DNA of 64,000 nt from NCBI GenBank assembly GCA_902521485.1, contig CABYRQ010000001.1, positions 124,001 through 188,000 on the forward strand, given 5' to 3'. A model generated the notes under the pieces. It saw nothing but the letters and a program-made list of their open reading frames with translations. It was not told where the DNA came from and made no database searches. This DNA is from an uncultured Alphaproteobacteria bacterium (GTDB lineage: Bacteria; Pseudomonadota; Alphaproteobacteria; HIMB59). Within the stretch, counting starts at the first letter, position 1. The number at the start of each line of letters is the position of its first letter. A program made the translations under genes and the position numbers. Shown here one piece after another: positions 9,793 to 19,043 of this stretch.

Positions 9793-11063
9793 TAAGGAAA
9801 TGAACTTAGTTGCTTCAAGCCATCTTTGGTTACAACGAACTGATCCTCAAGTTTAATTCCTTCTTTGCCGCCAACTTCACCAACATAACTCTCTACACAG
9901 ATAGTCATATTTTCCTCAAAATTGGCTGAGTAATCCGCGTTGCTAAAATCTCTATTTGGGTAAGCAACAAGTGGCCATTCATCACAAAGACCGACACCAT
10001 GAATAATGCATGGATAATGATTATCGTAGCAATTATCAGGCAATTTCCAGGATTTTTCTGCAAATTCTCTAAAATTTACACCAGCTTTAATCAGAGATTT
10101 ATTATGATTAATATGCTCTAAAGACATTGAGTAGAGCCTTTTTTGTTCATCATTTAGACGATTGCCCTCAACAAAGGTTCGAGAGATATCAGCACAGTAA
10201 CCGTACGGTCCAACCATATCTGTGTCAAAAGCAACTAAATCTCCAGACTCAATGACTCTGTTACTGCATTCTTGAAGCCAAGGATTTGTTCGTGGTCCAG
10301 ATACTAAAAGACGAGTCTCAAACCATTCCCCACCATTTTCAATATTGACTTTATGCATGTATGACCAAAGTTCTTCTTCTGTCATACCTGCCTGAAGTTT
10401 GTCTCTCATTAGCCACATTCCTTTTTCAGCAGTCTCAATAGAAGCTTTCATGCAAATTAACTCATCATCAGATTTAATAGATCTTGCAAGCTCAATATAC
10501 TTTTGGGCGTTCACTAGTTTAACATTAAACTGTTTAAGTAACATTTGTATTCCAACTGGATCGGAAACATCTATTGCAAGGCAATTATTATCAGGTGAAT
10601 GCTCTCTCATTAAATCTTGAACAGTGCCAGCCCATTTTTTTGCATTTTTATCAACAAAATTATTTGCTGAAAAAAAATCCCAACTATCAACTGCTCGAAT
10701 ATCATCAATCGTGCATAAATGTTCTGAGAGATGCTCGCTCTTTGGATAATCAAATAGTATTACTTTTCCCTCTGCAGAAATAAATACGAATCGCACGAGT
10801 TCATGCATTGTAAATAAACTCATATTTCTACTGTCGGTTGCATACCTTATATTGATCGGATCAAATAATATGCAAGCACCAACATTATTTAATCGTAGTT
10901 GCTCTAAAACTCTATTGAGTCGATACATACGTAAACGGTCGAAGTCTATTTTTTCTTCGTAGAGCCTAGGTTTATAAACTTGATTTTCAAAATTTTGGTT
11001 AATTGTTTCGAAAAACTTTGGGCCAATTTTACGGTCTGCAAATTTACTTGTAAAATTACTCAT
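9777..11063 (-). CDS. dddP: DMSP lyase DddP (M24 peptidase fold)
   Basis: A 428-aa protein of the M24 metallopeptidase (pita-bread) fold. Residues expected for metal binding in DddP are all present with matching spacing: D280 and D282 (FDTDMVG), D292 (CADISR), H355 (IIHGVGLCDEW), E391 (CVES), E406 (KLED). The catalytic candidates Y350 and D361 are also there. Motifs ETRLLVSGPRTNPW and HGVGLCDEWPLVAYP closely resemble DddP. The family cleaves dimethylsulfoniopropionate to dimethyl sulfide and acrylate. I chose ATG 11063, which overlaps the upstream stop by 8 bp (ATGAGTAA). A proline peptidase is the alternative but fits less well. Confidence 0.87.
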   Translation of the reverse strand: MSNFTSKFADRKIGPKFFETINQNFENQVYKPRLYEEKIDFDRLRMYRLNRVLEQLRLNNVGACILFDPINIRYATDSRNMSLFTMHELVRFVFISAEGKVILFDYPKSEHLSEHLCTIDDIRAVDSWDFFSANNFVDKNAKKWAGTVQDLMREHSPDNNCLAIDVSDPVGIQMLLKQFNVKLVNAQKYIELARSIKSDDELICMKASIETAEKGMWLMRDKLQAGMTEEELWSYMHKVNIENGGEWFETRLLVSGPRTNPWLQECSNRVIESGDLVAFDTDMVGPYGYCADISRTFVEGNRLNDEQKRLYSMSLEHINHNKSLIKAGVNFREFAEKSWKLPDNCYDNHYPCIIHGVGLCDEWPLVAYPNRDFSNADYSANFEENMTICVESYVGEVGGKEGIKLEDQFVVTKDGLKQLSSFPYEIDI

Positions 11064-12168
11064 CCAAATGACTTTTAAAATTATTCTTTTCAAACCTTAA
11101 AAGATTATCACTAAATTGCAATTTAAGTTTTTTTGCACTATTGCTAATTTTATCTAGAAAATTAATACTTATTTTAATACTTTTTTGTTCATTTTCGGAT
11201 ATTTGACCAACATAGGTGATAGCATTCCATAATCCAAGAGAGTTCATCGGTGAAAATTTTTTCTTAGAGGATAACGATAGGTTTATAAATGAAAATAAAA
11301 ATGAAGATGTGGATACTTTAAATTTTTTTCTAAAATGAGGTATTTTTTTATTCAGGCTTTCTACAAATTTTTTGGGATCACTAAATTGATAGGGATTAAT
11401 CTTTGGAAAGAATAATTTGAGAATCTTTTTTGAAAAATCATTTCCGGATGAATAAATAAAAAATAGCTGACCTTTTACATCTAACATTTTTAATAATGGA
11501 ATAAGTACTAGCTTAAGTGTTCTTTCGTAAGGAGATCTTAGCCTGAAAGCTTGAGATGCAATTATATAGTCGTAAAACTTTGGAATACTCTCTAACTTAC
11601 TTGGTATCAAATGCTTTAATGCAATTTTTTGATCCCTCCTGTAAATAACCATCAGTGTCTTTTGCCTCGGTCTCAATATGGTTGAAGAAGTATCTTCTTT
11701 TATATCCCAATTTTTTCTTATAACCTCACCCATATTCATGAGTTGTTGATTGAAACTAAAACTTGAATTTCCGACTAATTCTTTTTTAATTAACTTACAA
11801 TCTGTGAATCGATTATCATTAATTTCTCTGTAGGATGCATTCGTTATACAGAACACTAAATTCTTATGTTCAAAAAATCTATAACCAAGATAATTTAGAA
11901 GACTGTTAATATCATCAATACTAATTTCTTTTCCAACAACTATAATTGGATCTTCAGGAAATTTGTCATGAACAGCCGATAGCAATGTACAGATAACTGA
12001 GCCATCTCCTGTCCCAGCATCAAAAATTCTAAATGCATCTTTAGTAATTTTAGAATTTTTTAAATACCTCGCTAATTGAAAGGCTATTCGACTTTTTTCG
12101 TTAGTAGAATTTACAAATGATAAATATTTATCTCTTGAATCAAAAAAATCTGACTTTTTTGCTCCCAC
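11056..12168 (-). CDS. SAM-dependent methyltransferase-like protein, unknown substrate
   Basis: A 370-aa basic protein. A class I methyltransferase motif (FDAGTGDGS, about residue 50) and an acidic strand end (VVGKEIS) support SAM binding; the rest is poorly conserved. The start is GTG with a good AGGAG seven bases ahead. It overlaps dddP by 8 bp, so the two are translationally coupled. No sequence feature identifies a substrate. A link to DMSP metabolism is suggested only by the overlap. Confidence 0.6.
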   Translation of the reverse strand: MGAKKSDFFDSRDKYLSFVNSTNEKSRIAFQLARYLKNSKITKDAFRIFDAGTGDGSVICTLLSAVHDKFPEDPIIVVGKEISIDDINSLLNYLGYRFFEHKNLVFCITNASYREINDNRFTDCKLIKKELVGNSSFSFNQQLMNMGEVIRKNWDIKEDTSSTILRPRQKTLMVIYRRDQKIALKHLIPSKLESIPKFYDYIIASQAFRLRSPYERTLKLVLIPLLKMLDVKGQLFFIYSSGNDFSKKILKLFFPKINPYQFSDPKKFVESLNKKIPHFRKKFKVSTSSFLFSFINLSLSSKKKFSPMNSLGLWNAITYVGQISENEQKSIKISINFLDKISNSAKKLKLQFSDNLLRFEKNNFKSHLDE

Positions 12169-12178
12169 CTTATTTCTC

Positions 12179-12197
12179 CTAGTTTTTTTTAAACTAG
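12179..12197 (-). other. short inverted repeat upstream of methyltransferase gene
   Basis: CTAGTTT (12179-12185) and AAACTAG (12191-12197) flank five T residues. It lies just before, and touches, the AGGAG ribosome site of the methyltransferase gene. It could be a weak leader hairpin or an operator. AT-rich and short, so only suggestive. Confidence 0.3.
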
Positions 12198-12243
12198 AAA
12201 TGCATTGATTACCATAATAGAGTTAACTGGTTAGTTTATAAAT

Positions 12244-12336
12244 ATGACTTTAAAAACCTCGCTTTTATTGGGTATATTTGGCGCAGTTTTAGCAATAGCG
12301 ATATTGGTTTTTGATATTTACAAAAGAAACAAATAA
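12244..12336 (+). CDS. 30-aa single-span membrane miniprotein (candidate)
   Basis: ATG-started 30-codon ORF encoding one hydrophobic helix (LLLGIFGAVLAIAILVF) followed by a basic tail (YKRNK), the usual form of inner-membrane small proteins. It fills the gap between the methyltransferase gene and the ferredoxin reductase gene. No clear ribosome site is visible. No known family recognised. Confidence 0.45.
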   Translation: MTLKTSLLLGIFGAVLAIAILVFDIYKRNK

Positions 12337-12371
12337 TCTAACTCAAGTAACATTTATTATAATAATAAGAC

Positions 12372-13406
12372 ATGACCAATATCATTAAATCAGGTGGAAG
12401 CCACGAAACAGACGTTGTTATTATAGGTGCTGGTCCATGTGGTCTGTTTCAAGTCTTTGAATTAGGTCTTTTAGATATGAAGGCTCACTTAATCGACAAC
12501 CTTGATAAAATAGGAGGGCAGTGCGCAGAATTATATCCTGATAAAAATTTATATGATATTCCAAGTAGACCTGCTATTACCGGCCAAGAACTAACCGATG
12601 ATTTAATAAAACAAGCTGAGCCTTTCAATCCCTCTTATCATCTCAATCAATTAACTTCCAAAATATCTTTAAATGATAATGATATTTTAGTTGAAACCGA
12701 TAAGGGCACATCCATTAAATGCAAGTCTTTAGTGATTGCAGCGGGCGCTGGTAGTTTTGTTCCAAGAAAGCTCCCTGCAGAGGGCTCACAGGAGCTAGAA
12801 AATAAAAACATTTTTTATTCTGTTAAAAAAAGATCTGATTTTCAAGATAAGAATATTTTAATAATTGGCGGCGGTGACTCTGCACTTGATTATGTTATGG
12901 GATTTCAGGGAATAGCCAAAAAAGTTTCTTTGGTCCACAGAAGAAAAGAATTTAAAGGAGTTCAAGACTCTGTAAATAAAGTTATGACTTTAGTTGATAA
13001 AGGTGATGTTAATTTCAATATGGGAAGTTTAAAAAAGGTTGAAAAAAATGATAATGGTAAAGTCACAGTGACACTTGATGATGAGACAACCATAGATGAT
13101 ATTGACGCTATATTTCCTTTTTTTGGTTTAAAAATAGAATTAGGTCCAATTGCAGATTGGGGTTTGAATTTAGAAAAAAACTTAATATCAGTGAATACTG
13201 AAAATTTTGAAACTTCTGTTCCAAGAGTTTTTGCTGTTGGGGATATTTGTATTTATCCTGGTAAATTAAAGTTAATTTTGAGTGGCTTTCATGAAGCAGC
13301 TCTTGCAGCAAAAAAAATGTTTGAATATTGTCATAGTGATAAAAAGTATGTTTTTAGATACACTACTTCTTCGAGTGATCTTCAAAAAAAACTTGGTGTA
13401 AAATAA
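12372..13406 (+). CDS. ferredoxin-NADP(+) reductase, thioredoxin-reductase type
   Basis: A 344-aa flavoprotein with an FAD fingerprint (GAGPCGLFQVFELG, near residue 19), the GGQCAELYPDK signature typical of YumC-type ferredoxin-NADP reductases, and an NADPH fingerprint (GGGDSALDY). There is no CxxC redox pair, which excludes thioredoxin reductase. It passes electrons between NADPH and ferredoxin or flavodoxin in the cytoplasm. Transcribed away from the dddP unit. Confidence 0.9.
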   Translation: MTNIIKSGGSHETDVVIIGAGPCGLFQVFELGLLDMKAHLIDNLDKIGGQCAELYPDKNLYDIPSRPAITGQELTDDLIKQAEPFNPSYHLNQLTSKISLNDNDILVETDKGTSIKCKSLVIAAGAGSFVPRKLPAEGSQELENKNIFYSVKKRSDFQDKNILIIGGGDSALDYVMGFQGIAKKVSLVHRRKEFKGVQDSVNKVMTLVDKGDVNFNMGSLKKVEKNDNGKVTVTLDDETTIDDIDAIFPFFGLKIELGPIADWGLNLEKNLISVNTENFETSVPRVFAVGDICIYPGKLKLILSGFHEAALAAKKMFEYCHSDKKYVFRYTTSSSDLQKKLGVK

Positions 13407-13446
13407 CTGTTCGAATGCTAATAACCGGCAGTTCATTACTGACTGT

Positions 13447-14532
13447 ATGAAGATAATAATTTTTTCTAAGACTATTTTTTTATTTATTTTTTGTTTTTTA
13501 ATACTTTTCAGCACCCATTTATATTCAAAAACTTTAGAAAAAACTGAAGTTTCTCTAGATAATCCCTGGGGGATGACTTGGATAGATGACCACTTATTGA
13601 TCACTCAAAAATCAGGTGAAATTTTCCTTGTAAATACAAACGATTATTCACAAACTAAAATTGATCACAACATTCCTTTTGTTCAGCATGGTCAAGGAGG
13701 GCTTTTAGATATTGTAAGTGAAGAAAGCTTTATATGGGTTACTGGCTCAATCAAGAAAAATGGCAAATACACAACTGCTGTGTATTCTGCTGAGCTTAAA
13801 GAAAATAAGCTCATTAATGAAAATCTTATATATGAGGCTTTACCATATTTTGGTAATGGTAAACACTTTGGTTCTCGAATAGAAATTCTTGATAATTACC
13901 TTTATGTAAGCATTGGTGAAAGAGGAAAAGGCATGATCGCTCAGGACTCCTCAAATTCAATTGGTTCAATAATCAGAATACATAAAAATGGTGAGTATCC
14001 TAAAGACAATCCTTTCATATCGGGTAATGATTGGCTTCCTGAGTTATTTCAAATTGGTGTAAGGAACCCTCAAGGGATGACTTTGGATCCTCATACAAAA
14101 TCTATTTATATATCTAATCATGGACCTAAAGGAGGAGACTTTATAGGTAAAGTTGTTGGAGGGACTAATTATGGTTGGAAGAAAATAGGATGGGGAGGAA
14201 CAAATTACTCTGGAACTAAAATTGGAGATGGCAATGCTTGGGAACCTGGTTTTTTAAAACCAGAATTTATTTGGGTGCCTTCAATTGCAATTAGTGGTAT
14301 CAAATTCTATCAAGGAGAGGCTTTTCCAGAATGGCAAAATTCACTTTTGGTGTCCTCATTAAAATTCAGATACTTATCTGTATTGCATAGAGAAAATAAT
14401 AAATTTGTTAAAGAGGAAATAGTATTTCAAGATAAAATTGGGAGAGTCAGAGATATAGAAATAGATAGATTGGGAAATATATATATTATTGCTGATGAGA
14501 CTAACTCAAATTTATTTGTTTTAAAACCATAG
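13447..14532 (+). CDS. PQQ-dependent aldose sugar dehydrogenase (GSDH family), exported
   Basis: A 361-aa soluble-glucose-dehydrogenase/sorbosone-dehydrogenase family beta-propeller. Signal peptide in the first 25 residues (hydrophobic run then THLYSK). Family marks include LDNPWGMTWI, QHGQGGLLDI, RNPQGMTLDP and GGTNYGW. Relatives oxidise aldose sugars to lactones in the periplasm using PQQ. It may feed electrons from external sugars to the respiratory chain and complements the nearby sugar operons. Substrate is not predictable. Confidence 0.85.
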   Translation: MKIIIFSKTIFLFIFCFLILFSTHLYSKTLEKTEVSLDNPWGMTWIDDHLLITQKSGEIFLVNTNDYSQTKIDHNIPFVQHGQGGLLDIVSEESFIWVTGSIKKNGKYTTAVYSAELKENKLINENLIYEALPYFGNGKHFGSRIEILDNYLYVSIGERGKGMIAQDSSNSIGSIIRIHKNGEYPKDNPFISGNDWLPELFQIGVRNPQGMTLDPHTKSIYISNHGPKGGDFIGKVVGGTNYGWKKIGWGGTNYSGTKIGDGNAWEPGFLKPEFIWVPSIAISGIKFYQGEAFPEWQNSLLVSSLKFRYLSVLHRENNKFVKEEIVFQDKIGRVRDIEIDRLGNIYIIADETNSNLFVLKP

Positions 14533-14552
14533 CTTTAATCTATCCTAATCAA

Positions 14553-14855
14553 ATGCGAAACATTTTACTTTTTATTTTCATATTTTTTAACTTTAGTTTA
14601 TATGCGTATAATGAAGATGAAATAATTTGTATTGCAACTTATGAATTAGCTACAGATTTTTTTGCATCAATGAAAGATGAAAAAACGTCAAAGGAGATGT
14701 TTTTAAAAAAACAAGAATTACTGGATAAATACGAGGATGGTCATTTTCCATTAGAAGATATAGAATTTATGAAAACAGAAATACACTATGCTTGGTCGAA
14801 TAATTTTGATTTCCTTCCTCCTATTTTAGAAAATTGTGTCCAAAATATTAAGTAA
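14553..14855 (+). CDS. small exported protein of unknown function
   Basis: A 100-aa protein with a clear signal peptide (hydrophobic residues 4-18 ending LYAYN). The mature part is acidic, with two Cys (ICIAT and ENCVQ) that could form one disulfide. It lies 20 bp behind the aldose dehydrogenase gene on the same strand and may be cotranscribed. In form it resembles the exported protein at 40441-41010. No family recognised. Confidence 0.6.
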   Translation: MRNILLFIFIFFNFSLYAYNEDEIICIATYELATDFFASMKDEKTSKEMFLKKQELLDKYEDGHFPLEDIEFMKTEIHYAWSNNFDFLPPILENCVQNIK

Positions 14856-14917
14856 AATAAGTCTATAAATAGGATAATTACTATCAATTTTTTTTGCTAT
14901 CTGTATAAAATTAAAAC

Positions 14918-15895
14918 ATGAAAATTTTAGTTGTGGGTGGCATCGGATACATAGGCTCACATATGTTAAAGCGTTTCAAAGAAACAAATTATGACATTGA
15001 AATTCTTGATAATTTATCAAGTGGACAAAAAGAGAACACTCTAAATTATAAACTTCACGTTTGTGACTTATCAGATAAGGAAACAGTTTATAAAATATTG
15101 TCAGAGCAAAACTATGACCTTGTAATGCATTTTGCAGCATCAATTAATGTTGAGGAGTCGTATAATAATCCAAAAAAATATCAACAAAATAACGTAATCA
15201 ATACAATCAACCTTCTAGATTGTATGAAAAATTTAAAAATCAATAAATTTATATTTTCTTCATCTGCTGCTGTTTATGGTGAACCTGAGCACCTTCCAGT
15301 TACTGAACTACATCCTTTTAATCCAGTAAATCCATATGGTGATACAAAAGCAGAAGTTGAAAAAATTTTAAAAAGTTACGAGGAGTCTTGTGGTTTAAAA
15401 TATGTATCACTGAGATACTTTAATGCTTGTGGCGCTCATCTCGATGGCACAATAGGTGAAATGCACGATCCAGAAACACACTTAATACCCCTTGTGCTTC
15501 AAGTTGCTTCCGGAAGAAAAAAACATATTAGTGTTTTTGGTGATGATTATCCTACCCCTGATGGTACTTGTGTGAGAGATTATGTTCATGTAATGGACAT
15601 AGTAGAGGCTCATATATTAGCTATGGAAAATTTAACGAATACACACAAATCTCAAGTTTTTAATATTGGCAATAAAAAAGGTTTTAGTGTTAATCAAATT
15701 ATCCAGATGGCCAAAGAAATTACTAAAGTCGATATTCCCATCAAGATTCAAGGAAGGCGAAAAGGAGACCCAGCAGAGTTAATTGCTGATAATAAAAAAA
15801 TAATGAATTTATTAAACTGGAACCCAAAATACTCTGACTTACAGACTATCGTCAAATCAGCATGGAATTGGGAAAAAACCTTAAAAATAAAGTAA
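14918..15895 (+). CDS. galE: UDP-glucose 4-epimerase
   Basis: A 325-aa extended SDR. The NAD fingerprint reads GGIGYIGSH (usually GGAGYIGSH). Catalytic Ser lies in FSSSAAVYG and the Tyr-Lys pair in NPYGDTKAE; the sugar-binding region YFNACGAH is also present. It interconverts UDP-galactose and UDP-glucose, closing the Leloir cycle with galT and galK downstream. A 91-bp AT-rich spacer separates it from the binding protein, so it may have its own promoter. Confidence 0.92.
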   Translation: MKILVVGGIGYIGSHMLKRFKETNYDIEILDNLSSGQKENTLNYKLHVCDLSDKETVYKILSEQNYDLVMHFAASINVEESYNNPKKYQQNNVINTINLLDCMKNLKINKFIFSSSAAVYGEPEHLPVTELHPFNPVNPYGDTKAEVEKILKSYEESCGLKYVSLRYFNACGAHLDGTIGEMHDPETHLIPLVLQVASGRKKHISVFGDDYPTPDGTCVRDYVHVMDIVEAHILAMENLTNTHKSQVFNIGNKKGFSVNQIIQMAKEITKVDIPIKIQGRRKGDPAELIADNKKIMNLLNWNPKYSDLQTIVKSAWNWEKTLKIK

Positions 15896-15986
15896 ATTAG
15901 CTATTTTACTGTATCAATATAATTATTTTAATATAATAAGACTGCTTAATTAAATACAATCTAATATAGATTTGTAGGAGGATAAA

Positions 15987-17228
15987 ATGAAAAAAATCAT
16001 AGCTACTTTAACAGCTATTCTAGCTATGGGATTTTCTTCTTCATTCGCAGGGACATTAGTCATTAATACTGATTTAACTGATCCAGCTCCAAAAGCAGCG
16101 TTTGAATGGGCTTTTAATAAATTCCAAGAAGAAAACCCTGACGTCACAATTGAAGTTAATAACTTCGATCATGAAGGATATAAACAAGCAATCAGAAATT
16201 TTTTAACCACAAGTCCCCCTGATGTTTTCAATTGGTATGCAGGAAACAGAATGCTTCCATTTGTAAGAGCAGGGCTTGTAGAGGATGTATCAGATATCTG
16301 GTCAGATACCGGATGGGTTGATGGAAACTTAACAGAGGGTATGTCTCACGCTAAGAAACCAATGACTATTGGCGGCAAACAGTGGGGTATTCCATACACC
16401 TATTACCAGTGGGGTGTTTATTATAGAAAAGATATTTTTGAGGCCAACGGAATTTCAGTACCAACAACTTGGGATGAATTTGTTGCTGCCTGCGCAACAT
16501 TGAAAGCCGCAGGTGTTACACCAATTACGATTGGATCAAAGTATCTTTGGACAACAGCAGGTGTCTTTGACTATTTAAATTTAAGAACAAATGGTTATGA
16601 GTTCCACATGGCTTTGACAAAAGGTGAAATACCTTACACTGACCCTAGAGTGCATGCTGTATTTGACAAGTGGGATGAGTTAGTTAAACCAGGATATTTT
16701 CTCGAAAATCATGCCTCACTTGCTTGGCAAGAAGCAATTCCTCCAATGATTAATGGAGAGGCGGCGATGTATGTTATGGGTAACTTCTCAGTTGCATTAT
16801 TCAAAGAGGGTGGATTAACAAATGACAACCTCGGCTTTTTCCAATTCCCAGAAATAACTCCTGGTATTCCTATGGCTGAAGAGGCACCAACGGATACGAT
16901 GCACATTGCATCTGGAGCCAAAAATAAGACAGATGCTAAAAGATTCTTGATCTTTTTAAGCAGAGCAGATGTTCAAGAGGAGATGAATAAGACTCTAGGA
17001 CAACTGCCAGTTAATAGCGGCTCTAAAGTTGATCCAGATCCATTTTTAGAAGCAGGTTTGAATATGTTAAATAACGCATATGCAATGGCGCAATTCTACG
17101 ACAGGGATGCCCCAGCTGAAATGGCCTCTGAAGGAATGAAGGGTTTTCAAGAATATATGGTTAATCCTGATAGAAGAGATAAAATTCTTGAGCGTTTAGA
17201 AAAAGTACGCCAAAGAGTTTATAAATAA
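15987..17228 (+). CDS. sugar ABC transporter solute-binding protein, galactoside operon
   Basis: A 413-aa CUT1 family binding protein with a signal peptide (cleavage near SSFAG) and a strong GGAGG ribosome site. Mature residues such as FNWYAGNRM and many Trp and Tyr in the middle fit a sugar-binding cleft. Followed by a hairpin and two permeases, then melA, galT and galK, so the ligand is probably an alpha-galactoside such as melibiose or galactosylglycerol. The exact sugar is inference. Confidence 0.9.
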   Translation: MKKIIATLTAILAMGFSSSFAGTLVINTDLTDPAPKAAFEWAFNKFQEENPDVTIEVNNFDHEGYKQAIRNFLTTSPPDVFNWYAGNRMLPFVRAGLVEDVSDIWSDTGWVDGNLTEGMSHAKKPMTIGGKQWGIPYTYYQWGVYYRKDIFEANGISVPTTWDEFVAACATLKAAGVTPITIGSKYLWTTAGVFDYLNLRTNGYEFHMALTKGEIPYTDPRVHAVFDKWDELVKPGYFLENHASLAWQEAIPPMINGEAAMYVMGNFSVALFKEGGLTNDNLGFFQFPEITPGIPMAEEAPTDTMHIASGAKNKTDAKRFLIFLSRADVQEEMNKTLGQLPVNSGSKVDPDPFLEAGLNMLNNAYAMAQFYDRDAPAEMASEGMKGFQEYMVNPDRRDKILERLEKVRQRVYK

Positions 17229-17240
17229 TCAATTTCAATT

Positions 17241-17261
17241 GGGGTGGTTTTCAACCACCCC
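17241..17261 (+). terminator. intercistronic hairpin after binding-protein gene
   Basis: Perfect 9-bp GC-rich stem, GGGGTGGTT (17241-17249) with AACCACCCC (17253-17261), loop TTC, followed by ATTTCTT. It sits 12 bp after the binding-protein stop and before the permease start. With only a short U-rich run it is likely a partial terminator or 3'-end stabiliser. Confidence 0.8.
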
Positions 17262-17271
17262 ATTTCTTAAC

Positions 17272-18189
17272 GTGCCTGATTCAACACAAATTACATATAG
17301 AAAGTCATCATGGTGGAAACTTAATCAACAAAGGTTAACACCATGGATTTTTTTGTTTCCAGGTTTATTACTATTTTTAGTCTATGTGATATGGCCAATT
17401 TTTAATTCTTTATATATTTCTTTATTACAATGGGACGGGTTATCTCCAGCAATTTACGTTGGATTATCAAATTATATAGAATTATTGGACGACGAGTATT
17501 TTTATATTTCGTTAATGAATAATCTTAAGTGGTTAATCTTATTTATGTTAGCTGTTCCAATAGGATTAGGCTTAGCAATATTTTTAAATCAAACTATTTT
17601 TGGTATAAGACTCATCAAATCTCTTTTCTTTTTCCCTTTTGTAATTTCCCAAGTTGTTATCGGAATTATATTTTCATGGTTTTACAATCCAAGAGGTGTA
17701 ATTGGGCCTTTTTTAGATAAATTAGGTCTAAGTAATTATGCCATATTAGCAGATGAGAATTTTGCTACCTATGGAATTATATTCGCAGGAATTTACCCAC
17801 AAATTGCATACTGTATGATCTTGTATTTAACGGGCTTAAACAATCTTAATACAGATCAAATTGAGGCAGGTAGAATGGATGGTGCAAAAGGTCTCTCTTT
17901 ATTTAAAAATATTATCTTACCTCAATTGAAGCCAGCCACTTTTCTAGCAATTGTTGTAACTGTGATCGGATCCCTGAGAAGTTTTGACATGGTTGCTATC
18001 ATGACACAAGGTGGCCCATATGGTTCAACTAATGTTTTAGCCTATTATATGTTTGAGACCGCTTTAAGCGAATATGGATATAGAATGGGTTATGGTTCAG
18101 CTATTGCAGCAGTTTTATTCACAATAATGATGTTCTATATATTATTTTTTATTTATCGGATGTATCAAAGTGAGAAAAAAGGACTTTAA
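17272..18189 (+). CDS. sugar ABC transporter permease (MalF-like)
   Basis: A 305-aa permease with six membrane segments and EAA motif (EAGRMDGAKGLSLFKN). An in-frame TTG at 17239 would place the start inside the preceding hairpin. I prefer GTG 17272 (VPDSTQITYRK), just after the hairpin, which gives a normal cytoplasmic N-terminus before the first membrane helix. Partner of the next gene and the binding protein. No ATPase gene is in this operon. Confidence 0.88.
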   Translation: MPDSTQITYRKSSWWKLNQQRLTPWIFLFPGLLLFLVYVIWPIFNSLYISLLQWDGLSPAIYVGLSNYIELLDDEYFYISLMNNLKWLILFMLAVPIGLGLAIFLNQTIFGIRLIKSLFFFPFVISQVVIGIIFSWFYNPRGVIGPFLDKLGLSNYAILADENFATYGIIFAGIYPQIAYCMILYLTGLNNLNTDQIEAGRMDGAKGLSLFKNIILPQLKPATFLAIVVTVIGSLRSFDMVAIMTQGGPYGSTNVLAYYMFETALSEYGYRMGYGSAIAAVLFTIMMFYILFFIYRMYQSEKKGL

Positions 18190-19041
18190 ATGTTTCCCAT
18201 ACCAATTCAAAAAAGACCTTTAATTAACAGGATTTCATACAAAATACTTGTACCTGTATCTTTGTTCGTTTGGTTGATCCCTCTAATAGGGATTATGCTT
18301 ACATCAATTAGAGGTCTAGGAGATATCACCGCAGGAAATTATTGGGGCATACCTAGTGAATTTTTATTATTTAGTAACATTAAAGATGTATTTCAAAATA
18401 CCCCAATGTTGTCTTACATAATTAATAGTTTTAAAATAACCATCCCTACTGTAATAGGTGCTGTTGCTATAAGCTGTATGACAGGTTTTGCTTTAGCATC
18501 ATATAAGTTTAAAGCAAATCTTTTTATCTTTTTCACGTTTATTGCTGGAAATTTTGTTCCCTTTCAAATTTTAATGATACCAGTTCGAGACCTGACTTTC
18601 CAAATGGGTTTGTATGATACAGTTACAGGATTAGTTTTATTTCATGTTGCCTTTCAAACAGGCTTTTGTACGTTATTTATGAGAAATTTTATCAAAGCTT
18701 TACCAAATGAGTTATTTGAGGCCGCAAGGATTGATGGTACTTCGGAGTTTAATATATTCTTGAAGATAGTAGTTCCCCTTACAAGACCGGCTATCGCTGC
18801 TTTGTCTGTGCTAATATTTACATTTATATGGAATGACTTTTTTTGGGCAACTGTTTTAATTCAAGGACAACACGCAATGCCAATTACTGCAGGTTTGAAA
18901 TCTTTAAATGGTCAATGGGTTACTGTCTATCATCTTCTATCTGCTGGATCAATAATCGCAGCAGTTCCTCCTGTGATAATGTTTTTTCTAATGCAAAAAC
19001 ATTTTATTGCTGGTCTTACACTAGGCGCTAGTAAGGGATAG
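18190..19041 (+). CDS. sugar ABC transporter permease (MalG-like)
   Basis: A 283-aa permease whose ATG directly abuts the preceding stop. It has the EAA motif (FEAARIDGTSEFNIFLKI) and the usual C-terminal end with a LTLGASKG tail. It forms the channel with the upstream permease. The ATPase must be supplied elsewhere, most simply from 28992-30023 or 31399-32475. Confidence 0.9.
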   Translation: MFPIPIQKRPLINRISYKILVPVSLFVWLIPLIGIMLTSIRGLGDITAGNYWGIPSEFLLFSNIKDVFQNTPMLSYIINSFKITIPTVIGAVAISCMTGFALASYKFKANLFIFFTFIAGNFVPFQILMIPVRDLTFQMGLYDTVTGLVLFHVAFQTGFCTLFMRNFIKALPNELFEAARIDGTSEFNIFLKIVVPLTRPAIAALSVLIFTFIWNDFFWATVLIQGQHAMPITAGLKSLNGQWVTVYHLLSAGSIIAAVPPVIMFFLMQKHFIAGLTLGASKG

Positions 19042-19043
19042 AA

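Noticed and set aside
11056-12168. Methyltransferase as a DMSP synthesis or demethylation enzyme
   Set aside because: Only the generic SAM motif is visible; nothing resembles the known DmdA or DMSP-synthesis methyltransferases.
12372-13406. Thioredoxin reductase
   Set aside because: The redox CxxC pair is missing and GGQCAELYPDK is the ferredoxin-NADP reductase signature.
17239-17271. Upstream TTG start of the MalF-like permease
   Set aside because: It would put the start codon in the GC-rich hairpin; GTG 17272 is just after it.
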